Part shown: positions 23,032-31,431 of the stretch, piece after piece
How the letters are laid out: each line of letters starts with the position of its first letter
Numbering within the stretch: position 1 is the stretch's first letter
Program-made: the position numbers and the translations under genes
Origin: Gracilaria gracilis
Taxonomy: Eukaryota; Rhodophyta; Florideophyceae; Gracilariales; Gracilariaceae
NCBI GenBank assembly: GCA_030374805.1
Contig: JARGSG010000072.1
Span: 1 to 64,000, forward strand
Length of the DNA: 64,000 nucleotides
Direction: 5' to 3'
Notes under the pieces: generated by a model
The model's database searches: none
What the model saw: the letters and a program-made list of their open reading frames with translations, nothing else
Told to the model about the DNA's origin: nothing

Positions 23032-23470
23032 GAGCATCTCCACCGGTAGAGGCAAACGAGTAAAAAGGTTATTTGCTGGACTCTCCATCTCCAACGGGGC
23101 AAAAAAAGGGGCAAAATTTTGAACAGGTTCAGATTTCCGAAGAAAATCGACACGATTTGCTTCGGAAATCTGAACCTGTTCAAAAGACCTGAAGCAAATC
23201 AGTATCCACGTGTACGGTACTGAGTACGTGTAGCTTGACTGACGCTGTTTGCGTCGGCCGGTCGCTCTTTCGTAAACTCTGCATCAAAATCGAATTTCGT
23301 ACCGTTCCACAGTAGACAAACAGTGGTTTTTTTTAGGGCTTGCCGGTGGAGATAACAGAAATGAGAGCAAATAAGCAAAACAGCAAGAAAGTACTAGCCA
23401 ATACATGTTCGCCACGTCTAAGACGTTTTGCTTTATTGATATAGATTCTTCATGCCCGGTGGAGATGCTC
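23032..23470. mobile_element. MITE with Harbinger-type terminal inverted repeats, 439 bp
   Basis: The left end gagcatctccaccgg (from 23,032) is the exact reverse complement of the right end ccggtggagatgctc (to 23,470). The element is flanked by a 3-bp direct repeat, TGA, on both sides (23,029-23,031 and 23,471-23,473). Small size, no coding capacity and a 3-bp duplication are typical of PIF/Harbinger-derived MITEs. The Harbinger remnant at the end of the window begins with the same gagcatctccacc after TTA, so that family is the likely source of transposase. A further partial copy of the end (gccggtggagat) lies inside at 23,343. Confidence 0.85.
23117..23185. other. Long near-perfect hairpin inside the MITE
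   Basis: The arm ttttgaacaggttcagattt plus ccgaag (23,117-23,142) is matched base for base by its reverse complement at 23,160-23,185. This gives 26 uninterrupted base pairs. After one mismatch the stem resumes with aaatcg/cgattt around an ACA loop. The whole 69-nt segment folds on itself almost completely. Confidence 0.9.
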
Positions 23471-23707
23471 TGAAGCCGGGCCATCGAGATCTTGTGATTT
23501 CTAATCCGGCTGCGGAATACATTGACCCACCAATCAACAACCGTGAAAAGATTACTCGTCACGGCCTGGGGTCAGCCCTCTTACCGTACTAAAACTACCT
23601 TCGGTAGATAACTGTGTCCCCGCGTAAACAAAGTCTCTCTCTGTCCGTCAACATCTCTCTCTCATCCCATTGCCGCCGATCCGTTCAGCCGCACCCCTTT
23701 GTCCACC

Positions 23708-23824
23708 ATGGCTAGCCTACGGTCTACCAAGTACGTTTGCGTCAATTGCGGGAAGACGTTCGACAAGGAGAGTGCAAAGACCCACAAGAAGAAGTGCAAA
23801 CCGCGCAGCGCTGAAGGAAACTAG
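23708..23824 (+). CDS. 38-aa single zinc-finger microprotein (C2HC)
   Basis: The ATG at 23,708 lies in a strong Kozak context (ccaccatggc). The peptide has the finger YVCVNCGKTFDKESAKTHKK followed by KCKPR. Its ligands are Cys-X2-Cys, 11 residues, His, three residues, Cys, which resembles a classical C2H2 finger with a terminal Cys. The frame ends at TAG 23,822-23,824. The sequence there (ctagtgagcc) also contains GTGAGC, a possible splice donor two bases into the stop codon, so it may instead be the first exon of a longer protein. It would be expected to bind zinc and act in DNA, RNA or protein binding. A pyrimidine-rich leader (23,632-23,665) precedes it. Confidence 0.45.
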   Translation: MASLRSTKYVCVNCGKTFDKESAKTHKKKCKPRSAEGN

Positions 23825-25069
23825 TGAGCCCTTGCAGAGTGGACCCATGTAAAGAACCATCTTGAATAGAGACCCTTGTGACCATTAGTAAAGGTTTACC
23901 TGTTCCTCCTTCACGTTCCAAACCAATCATGTTCAAAGCTTGCCTGCATCGTCTCTTAACAAACAGCATTACCATCACTCTCCACCGCATTGATTAGCAT
24001 CCCCCGTGTTACTCTGACGAAGCGCTACCCCATCACTCAAGCCCAGCGCGAAGCTCTAAGTCTTGCCACGACTTCGAATATTGTCAGAACCAGTACAGTA
24101 TCATCTGGAAGATTTTCAACGCAGGGATTCAGCAAAGCGTCGTCGTCAAACGCCGAACTCGCGTACAAAGTCGCAGCCAAGTTCCCAATCCCTCTTTCTC
24201 AATACCACGAAATGTGAGACACCACATACTAGTCCAGTCCATCACGAGAGGCTATTGGATAGCTGGCCGAATCTAGCTCCAGTCCCTCCCTGGGGCACGT
24301 TTATGGAGGGGTAGCTCAGTTGCTGTCCAAGCTCGTTTGGTCCTGTCACAATGCCGGAAAGGAGGAGTACCGAATCGCAGCAATTGATGTAGCAAGAAAG
24401 GTCTGTGGTGAACACCGGAAAAACATAGCGTACGGGTGAGGAAGTTAGAAGGCTAATTGTCTGAGCTTGTGCATCCAACCTTATCAGACATGGACGGCAG
24501 CGTGTCCACCATATGCCGCGTGGTGTGGGAAACAGTGTCGGACGCAGATGGCATCGATGCTCCCCGCAACTGGGCGCGAAAAAGCACAAAAGTCGCTTTG
24601 CAAAAGCTGCGAATCAATGCCTAGAATCCTCGATTACTGCCAAAGCGAGCGAGAAGCAGGACGAACATGTGTAAGATTCGTCTTTTGCTTTCGAAGAACT
24701 GATTCAGAATGATTGAGACACACGACCAAGCGTGCTCCGAGCTATTGAGAGCTTGTGCGAACGAATTTTTAAAAGGCGCGTTGCACTTCGGAAGTACTCA
24801 AGAACAAAAAGGAAGCCTTGGCGAAACGAATAGTAAACCGTAGCAAGAATAGTGTCAAGTACAGCGTTCTTGGGAGAGTGGTTTGTCAATTCTCGATCAC
24901 CTTGCGCACATGGTGAGTGATTCCGTGGCAATGAAGCTAAGATGGGAGAAGAAATGCCGATTCAGCTCATTAAGTCGCGGAATGAAGATTCAGAACTACG
25001 TGTTCACGTAATTTCTCATTGAACGGGGTCGATTTGGAATATACTCGAAGACGCTTCAATCATATAAAA
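23825..25069. other. Spacer without recognised gene
   Basis: Several open frames of 60-115 codons on both strands have no recognisable family, no clear codon signal and overlap each other. A ggggtagctcag tRNA-like string at 24,307 has no fold to match. Possible downstream exons of the zinc-finger ORF cannot be excluded. Confidence 0.4.
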
Positions 25070-26548
25070 TCAAGCTGTCCTCCAGGCTCCCAAAAGTCTT
25101 ATCAGCTCTTTTGCTGTGCTCTTGTACTCTGCAGAACCCAGCACACCAACGCACTTCTTCACTTGTAATGCGGTGGTATTTATATGGCGAGCCACAGCAT
25201 CGAGAAATTTAGCCTCTGATTGTTCTGTCATTACCAATTTCGCACGAAACCCCGACAGAAAGCAATTCATAACAATAGATCTCACGTCTCGTAGACTGAT
25301 TGCAGACGCAGATGTGCATGTTTGGGAAGTAAACGTTCTGAACTCGTACGCAATTTTAGAAGACTTCATTCGTTCACCAGTCCAGCTGTGCACTAGCAAA
25401 GTTCTGAAGGATCCGGTTGATCTATTTCTCCCTGATATGGCCGTGATCATTGGGTGGATAACTGTGATATGAAACCGAAGGAATTTGACAGAGAAGGCCG
25501 GAAATGCTGCCATAGGATGTCCCAAAACTTGGGTTCGCTTGCCACCCAAGGTTGGGAGTTGTACATACCCAGTAGTTGATGCGCGATCCAAAGCCCTTTG
25601 AAACATCTCTTGACTTTGAACCTCAATTTGTGCAATTGCCAAAGGACTTTGTCCAGCAGAGCATACTACAAGAAAAGTAATGAACGCTGGCGTCCAGTTG
25701 GAAACAAACTTCACTGGTTGGTTAATAGTCCTCTCCTCTCTCGCTGAATAAAAGCGTTCGACCATGTCATTCAGTTTCTCGATACTGGACTGGAAACACT
25801 CCCTGATAAACTGCGCGCCATGAATAGGAATCAATTGTCTGCTTTGACAGCGATACTCAGCGCAGTTCTTTTTCGCTCTGATGATGACATCCAAATACTG
25901 CGAAACCCTCGCGATGTCTTTAGTGCGGCCATAGTCCGTCATGAAACCAGGAGCGATCATGCAGACCTTTCGAAGATGTCGTGCCTTCCGATTTGAAGTC
26001 GAACGGGAACAACAATTCACATTGAAATTGATGAAACATTCTACCACTTCCAGATTGGCAACACAGTCAAAGAGAACATTCTCTTTGTACGCATGGTGTT
26101 TTTCGCACAGTCCGAAGGCTACACACAGTCTCAAGAACTGGGAAACTGTGTTAGAGATTCGCGAAAATCCCTCCTTATCCTCAAATCCATTTCGTTCCTT
26201 AAACCTGAAGAACACCTTGTATATCGCGTCCAAAGCGAAACAATTATCCTTCGTTGCTTTTACACCATCATAGACCTTCTCCTCCTTCCATGTCGTAGAA
26301 TCGCGCATGAGTCTCGCATCTTTGCTTGTGAAAAAGGTCGGGTCCTTCCTGTTTATCCTCTGCACGTTTTGCTCCCAAGAACGCTTTACGGACGCAACAG
26401 AAATTTCAGGCGAGGATTTCTGACTCACCTTGTGACGCTTAGATTTGCAATCTCCATCACGTGCCTCCCTCAGTCTCTTAACCCCATGCGTCTTCGGTAA
26501 TGAAAATGATTCACCATCCGATGAGAAACTGGTGCTGGGGTGTGCCAT
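25070..26548 (-). CDS. Tyrosine recombinase paralogue B (Crypton-like), catalytic residues substituted, 492 aa
   Basis: Start at ATG 26,548, the same MAHPSTSF start as A and C. Residues 1-45 match A almost exactly, including the NLS KRLREARDGDCKSKRHK; after KVSQ the sequence becomes unique. Core-binding domain has SNTVSQFLR, and the catalytic domain aligns along its whole length with paralogue C. Where C has GGQRPQVFSQ, B has AGQSPLAIAQ, so the first catalytic Arg is Ser. Where C ends QLRRTYMSP, B has QVKKCVGVL, so the tyrosine nucleophile is gone. The second-Arg motif is kept (SLRDVRSIV). The frame is nevertheless open from start to stop, so a DNA-binding, non-cleaving role is conceivable. 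It is transcribed divergently from the second NLS-protein gene and lies head to head with C. Confidence 0.65.
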   Translation of the reverse strand: MAHPSTSFSSDGESFSLPKTHGVKRLREARDGDCKSKRHKVSQKSSPEISVASVKRSWEQNVQRINRKDPTFFTSKDARLMRDSTTWKEEKVYDGVKATKDNCFALDAIYKVFFRFKERNGFEDKEGFSRISNTVSQFLRLCVAFGLCEKHHAYKENVLFDCVANLEVVECFINFNVNCCSRSTSNRKARHLRKVCMIAPGFMTDYGRTKDIARVSQYLDVIIRAKKNCAEYRCQSRQLIPIHGAQFIRECFQSSIEKLNDMVERFYSAREERTINQPVKFVSNWTPAFITFLVVCSAGQSPLAIAQIEVQSQEMFQRALDRASTTGYVQLPTLGGKRTQVLGHPMAAFPAFSVKFLRFHITVIHPMITAISGRNRSTGSFRTLLVHSWTGERMKSSKIAYEFRTFTSQTCTSASAISLRDVRSIVMNCFLSGFRAKLVMTEQSEAKFLDAVARHINTTALQVKKCVGVLGSAEYKSTAKELIRLLGAWRTA

Positions 26549-27042
26549 AGTAGTTGCAGAAGGACAGTGAAAATGGCGGTTCGTGTCGTGGGTGGGGTCG
26601 TGGAGCAGCTCGGACTCATTCTTGCAGGCTTTTAAAGGGTACAAGAGAGCGCCGGAAGAGCGGAGAGCGGAGAGCGGAGAGCGGGGAGCGGAGAATACGG
26701 GAGAGAACAGTTGCGTTGGCTGTGACCCCCGGGTCGTGTGATGCGAGTGCGTAATGACTTGGCACCCTGCGCACCTGATCCGCCCTCCCTTCGTTAACAC
26801 CGACGACGATGATAGTTAGCAAACGGATGCGTCACCAAACAGTTGCGAAACCGCGCGGTATAGTAAGACGTCCAAAGCGCGCGGTGTAGTAAGACGTCCA
26901 AAGCGCGCCAGCTGGATGATTTGGCGTGCGTAAGACGTGCCGTCGGTATTACGCCCAACTTCGGGTGTGCGTGACAGTCTGCGGACACGTCAAAAGTTTT
27001 ACATGTAAATTCGTGTGAATGTGCGCAGTATCCGGCAGACAC
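26511..27042. repeat. Inverted-repeat arm 1 (pairs with 28,947-29,479)
   Basis: About 532 bp comprising the promoter side, leader and first codons of recombinase B. It is present as a reverse complement at 28,947-29,479, where it forms the same parts of recombinase C. The arms flank a central 1.9 kb that contains the NLS-protein gene. Confidence 0.9.
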
Positions 27043-27883
27043 GCGCCGCTTGGTGTATTCTTAGAATAAATCCATCTGATGATCCCATTCAACGGGACCC
27101 ATTGAGATCCATACCATGCTGAGTCGGTGCTTGCTCAGGCTGGTTCGTCGGATGATTTGGCGTATGGGAGGCGCGCCGTCGGTATTACACGCAAATTCGG
27201 GTAAGTCTGAGAGTACGCTGACACGTCGAAACTTCTACATGTAAATTCGCGTGAATGTGCGCAGCATCTGGCAGACACGCGCCGCTTGGTGTATTCTAAG
27301 AATTAATCCATCTGATGATCCCATTCAATGGTGACCCATTGAGATCCATACCATGCTGTTCGCTGCGTCGGTGCGGGTACCGTTGGTACTCCGTCGGTGC
27401 TTGCTCAAGCCGGTTTGCGTCGGCTATATTTTAAAGCAAGCTGCGTCGGTGCTTGCTCAAGCCGGTTCGCGCCTGCTCATTGCGTGGCAGGATTCTTGGA
27501 AAGAGTTAGTCACGCTCCACAAGTACATTTTTGTTCGTAGCAGTGCTGGAGTCCAGAATGTCGCGAGGGCGATGGATCAATGGCGCTGAACGACGGTATC
27601 ATGTTGCGGGTGCGGCTGAGAGTTACAAAAGGACTTCGTTTACAAATACATTCGCTGGGAGAGAGAGATGCAACTTTGTGGGTGTGACCACAAACCAGAC
27701 GCACATTCGCGTTGATCCGGCAAATCGTGACAACAAGCAGATTTAACTAAACCGTAAATGTATCCGAGTGTTTGGTTTGTGGTCGCCCGGCGTATGGATG
27801 CCTGTACTTAAGCCGAACTCGGACGGAAATGGGGCGTATTTGGCATATTGTGTTGTTTACGAACCCAGCTTGGTTTCCCAACC

Positions 27884-28453
27884 ATGAGTTTAGAATCACT
27901 CTTTCGTGCATTGACTTTGAATTCCAACGCCAAGGAAGATAAGTCTCCGCTGCTCATCGTTGAAAGCGAGCTGTTGACGTTAGAACCAAATATGAGTTTG
28001 GAATCTCCTACATTCAGTGGTGTTTGCCAAGCTTATGAAGACGATGAGAATATTGCTCGTGATAGCATTGTGGGTGATGCTTGCTTTACAAGCGGCCAGG
28101 GGCCTTTTGGTTTGAACACAAGTGCCTGTGGCTGGGCTACTGGTGGGGCTGATGGCGGAGCTGATGGCGGGGCTGATGGCCCTCTTTTATTGCCAGATGA
28201 GGGTTTTTTCGGGGAAGACGGTGTGCCTGGATTCGAAAGTGCCGCACAAGTAACTGAGAAACGCGGCCGTAAGAGGCCTTGCAAATGGGACAGCGAGCAG
28301 AGCCCAAAACGCCGTAAGCTTCGCGAATGGGAATGGCAGTTCGCTTCTCTCGCCGCAGCCGTTGCGACGAAGCGATTGAGGGCTGCGATGAAGTGTAGAC
28401 AGATGCGCCCTCTGCATGACGTCCAAGCTCAGACGAAGTTGTACAGGATGTGA
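27884..28453 (+). CDS. Small acidic/basic nuclear protein with bipartite NLS, copy 2 (189 aa)
   Basis: The predicted protein is identical to the copy at 20,768-21,337, including the GGADGGADGGADG repeat and the basic KRGRKRPCK/SPKRRKLRE region. It lies between the two inverted-repeat arms and points towards recombinase C. The upstream sequence contains duplicated gcgtcggtgcttgctcaa boxes around a tatattttaaag AT-rich box near 27,426. Complete conservation of the copy suggests recent duplication or homogenisation rather than proven function. No family recognised. Confidence 0.55.
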   Translation: MSLESLFRALTLNSNAKEDKSPLLIVESELLTLEPNMSLESPTFSGVCQAYEDDENIARDSIVGDACFTSGQGPFGLNTSACGWATGGADGGADGGADGPLLLPDEGFFGEDGVPGFESAAQVTEKRGRKRPCKWDSEQSPKRRKLREWEWQFASLAAAVATKRLRAAMKCRQMRPLHDVQAQTKLYRM

Positions 28454-28946
28454 AAATCAGGTTCTCTTGAAGTGTTCTGAACGCTGTTCATTTTGGACCG
28501 AAGTTGTATGAGCATCCCGGCGCGCTGACTGGTCACAAGGGCGCCTGTGGCCCATGCCATTCTTTCCAGCTCAGTTGGCTTTTCCTGTGCTGTTTTCTTC
28601 CTCTCCCACGTTTTCTTCTTATCACGTAGTTTGCGCCGCAATGTCAACAAACCTTCGAACGAACTCAATTCGAACGGAGCAGGGCCTCCTTAGGTATGCG
28701 TAAAATTCAGTTCGTTCGTTCGTTCGAACTTCCCAAGCAGAACCCTGCGATTTGAATGAAGTTCATCAAAAGCCCCAGCTTGAATGAGAGCGGCGATTGC
28801 TCTCTTGTTCAGTACTCGCATGTTAACATGGCTCATTAACTCTACCATGCTTCTGAAAGACTCCCCCGTATCTTGCTCGCCAATAAGGGCCTGACTAAGA
28901 CGAACCTACTGTTTTTACAGCTTCAAAACCGAAGCGTATGAAACTT

Positions 28947-29479
28947 GTCTGCCGGATACTGCGCACATTCACACGAATTTACATGTAAAACTTTTGACGT
29001 GTCCGCAGATTGTCACGCACACCCGAAGTTGGGCGTAATACCGACGGCACGTCTTACGCACGCCAAATCATCCAGCTGGCGCGCTTTGGACGTCTTACTA
29101 CACCGCGCGCTTTAGACGTCTTACTATACCGCGCGGTTTCGCAACTGTTTGGTGACGCATCCGTTTGCTAACTATCATCGTCGTCGGTGTTAACGAAGGG
29201 AGGGCGGATCAGGTGCGCAGGGTGCCAAGTCATTACGCACTCGCATCACACGACCCGGGGGTCACAGCCAACGCAACTGTTCTCTCCCGTATTCTCCGCT
29301 CCCCGCTCTCCGCTCTCCGCTCTCCGCTCTTCCGGCGCTCTCTTGTACCCTTTAAAAGCCTGCAAGAATGAGTCCGAGCTGCTCCACGACCCCACCCACG
29401 ACACGAACCGCCATTGTCACTGTCCTTCCGCAATTACTATGGCACACCCCAGCACCAGTTTCTCATCGGATGGTGAATC
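28947..29479. repeat. Inverted-repeat arm 2: promoter and first codons of paralogue C
   Basis: Reverse complement of 26,511-27,042 (and of about 19,159-19,690) with only a few substitutions, for example gcgctttagacg. Identity ends inside the coding sequence just after ggtgaatc, 14 codons past the ATG. It begins abruptly at the end of duplication copy 2. Confidence 0.9.
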
Positions 29480-30875
29480 GTGCTCATTGACTGGGCAATT
29501 TGATGACAATGTCGTTCCACGATTCATGTCTTACACGAGCTGCAAGATGCGCTGGTACGCTCATCTGGACGCCTTGCAAAGCCGTAATCCAAGAATCTTT
29601 AGCGGGTCTGTGCTACGAAGAATATGTGAGAAAGACGCAGGTGCTCTACGTCTGAAGGGAATCGGGGTCTCTTTAAGCAATTGTCTCGGAATCCGGCGAA
29701 TTTATGACGCTTACTACAAACCAAGGCTGCGAAAGCAGAAATCAAGAAGCGCCGAGTTCGAACATTTGAAGATCACTGTCTCTCAGTTCCTCAGAATGGC
29801 CGTTTGTTTCTCGGTATGTGCCAAGGAGGTCGTGTGGGAGGAGCATACTTTGTTTACGTGTGTTTGTAATCAGCAGTTGGTGGACCGTTTTATCGACGTG
29901 TTTTTCGAACGAAGCTCGCGATGCACGCTGAGGACCAAGGCTACTTGCCTGAAACGAGTGTGTGATGTTGGTGTTGTATTTGGAAAAGATGAAGTTGTTC
30001 GGAATCAACTAACTCTTGCGTCTGTCCTCCTTCAGAACATTGCAAATGGGGCACGGCGCGCTCATCGCACTTCTTGTCAGCGGAGGAAGCTCGTGCCGTC
30101 CAGAGTTAATATTCCACTGAATCCATCCAGTATGAATTTCTTGAAGCGTCGAGCAAGAACAGTCCTCGACGATACGATGCGCCCGTATTTGGCGAACAAG
30201 AGGAAATCATCTTGTCGTATCATGAAGCCATATGCTTACTCGAAGTTAAAAGTTTGGAGTATAAACTTTGCTGGACTGGTCATGCTAATGTCTGGCGGGC
30301 AACGACCTCAAGTTTTCAGCCAGCTACAGCTCCCCAGCAGACAGGAATGTTTACGTCTCTTTGCAGAGCGGCAGAAATCCTATATCGAGCTTAGAACCGT
30401 AGACGAGAAACGCCCGCGCCATCTCGATCTTCCTCTCCTGGTACTTCCATCTGCGGTTCTACCATATTTGAAATTTCATGTGAAAGTGATACGTCCAGCG
30501 ATTCTGGAGCTGGCACGGAGTAGTCAGAAAAGATCTTACAATCCTCTAATTCTTCATTGGAAAACTGGAAAAGGCCTGCAACCTTCGCAGGTAACTAGGG
30601 CACTCCAGAAGTTTTTCGGTTCGCATTCCACCCGCCTTGAAAACACAACTACGATGGATCTGAGAAGGAGTTATGCCAGCATGATGCTTAGAGCTTATCT
30701 TCAGAATCAAATTTTTCCTGAGCTGCCTGAAGCAGAATTTCTGCAGAAGATCGCTCAGCAAATGAACACATCTGTGGAACAATTGAGAAGAACTTACATG
30801 TCGCCTCCTGGTCCTTCTAACTGTCCCGAAACTGCTATGTTAGTGAAATTTTGGAGTATGTTCTTAAACACATAA
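29439..30875 (+). CDS. Tyrosine recombinase paralogue C (Crypton-like), apparently intact, 478 aa
   Basis: Start at ATG 29,439 (MAHPSTSFSSDGESCSL). The N-terminal half contains the core-binding domain with KITVSQFLR. The catalytic domain shows GGQRPQVF with the first catalytic Arg at about residue 289. It then has a basic turn LHWKTGKGL, TTMDLRRSYASM with the second Arg at about 409, and QLRRTYMSP with the candidate nucleophile Tyr at about 453. The usual His three residues before the second Arg is Met here. The order and spacing fit tyrosine recombinases, which break and rejoin DNA through a 3'-phosphotyrosine. A lone recombinase gene with no reverse transcriptase is the Crypton plan. First 14 codons and leader are shared at DNA level with A and B; the rest is homologous but highly diverged. 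Assignment rests on motif reading and alignment with the DIRS recombinase pattern, not on a search. Confidence 0.65.
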   Translation: MAHPSTSFSSDGESCSLTGQFDDNVVPRFMSYTSCKMRWYAHLDALQSRNPRIFSGSVLRRICEKDAGALRLKGIGVSLSNCLGIRRIYDAYYKPRLRKQKSRSAEFEHLKITVSQFLRMAVCFSVCAKEVVWEEHTLFTCVCNQQLVDRFIDVFFERSSRCTLRTKATCLKRVCDVGVVFGKDEVVRNQLTLASVLLQNIANGARRAHRTSCQRRKLVPSRVNIPLNPSSMNFLKRRARTVLDDTMRPYLANKRKSSCRIMKPYAYSKLKVWSINFAGLVMLMSGGQRPQVFSQLQLPSRQECLRLFAERQKSYIELRTVDEKRPRHLDLPLLVLPSAVLPYLKFHVKVIRPAILELARSSQKRSYNPLILHWKTGKGLQPSQVTRALQKFFGSHSTRLENTTTMDLRRSYASMMLRAYLQNQIFPELPEAEFLQKIAQQMNTSVEQLRRTYMSPPGPSNCPETAMLVKFWSMFLNT

Positions 30876-31431
30876 GAGTTCGCGGAGCAGTTAGCTCTTT
30901 TCACCGAGCATGCTTGTGGTCTCTTCCTGAAATCATTTGCGCTTTCGCCGCTTCCTCGAGATGAAAGTAAAGCGAAGTGAAACCTTGTATCTCGGGATAC
31001 GAAGTCGATAAATGTATATAAGACAACTACAACAGCGTGCGATGTCCATACGCTGAGTCTTGACTTCGAAGAGCAGAGCAAAGTAGTTATCATCTGCAAT
31101 GGATGCATCGATGACCACGTGCGCCTTTTTCCCTTGTTCACGAGCACACCAGGTATGAACATCCAATAATCGGGCGGTGGCGGATATTTAAAGCAGTCAT
31201 AAAGAGGCACAAGTTGTAAAGATAGCACATCCTGCCTGAGAGTCCAATGACGGTGGAGCAGTGGATTTGAACAGAGGAACTCAGTGCGGTACCAGGTGTC
31301 GGTCTGCCGGGATGCTCTCTCAAGTTAGGGCTCTCAGTCAACGTTGAAGTAGGGTGAGCTTGACCTTGTTTTGACGAAGAACCTCCACATTTTGGTTCTG
31401 ACCTTTCATCTGGGTGCTTCAATTAATATCA
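30876..31431. other. Spacer between convergent genes
   Basis: No gene supported. Separates recombinase C (plus) from the minus-strand hypothetical gene. Confidence 0.4.

Larger units (their letters stand above)
26434..28945. repeat. Segmental duplication copy 2
   Basis: Nearly identical to 19,082-21,830 but with two instead of three 236-bp units. Visible differences near the distal end are single bases (for example cttgctcgc against ctcgctcgc, and loss of one A in gactaagacg). It ends at 28,945, immediately against the inverted cassette of paralogue C. Confidence 0.9.

Noticed and set aside
24303-24370. tRNA-like D-arm (ggggtagctcagttg)
   Set aside because: The D stem does not close and no anticodon or T arm follows.
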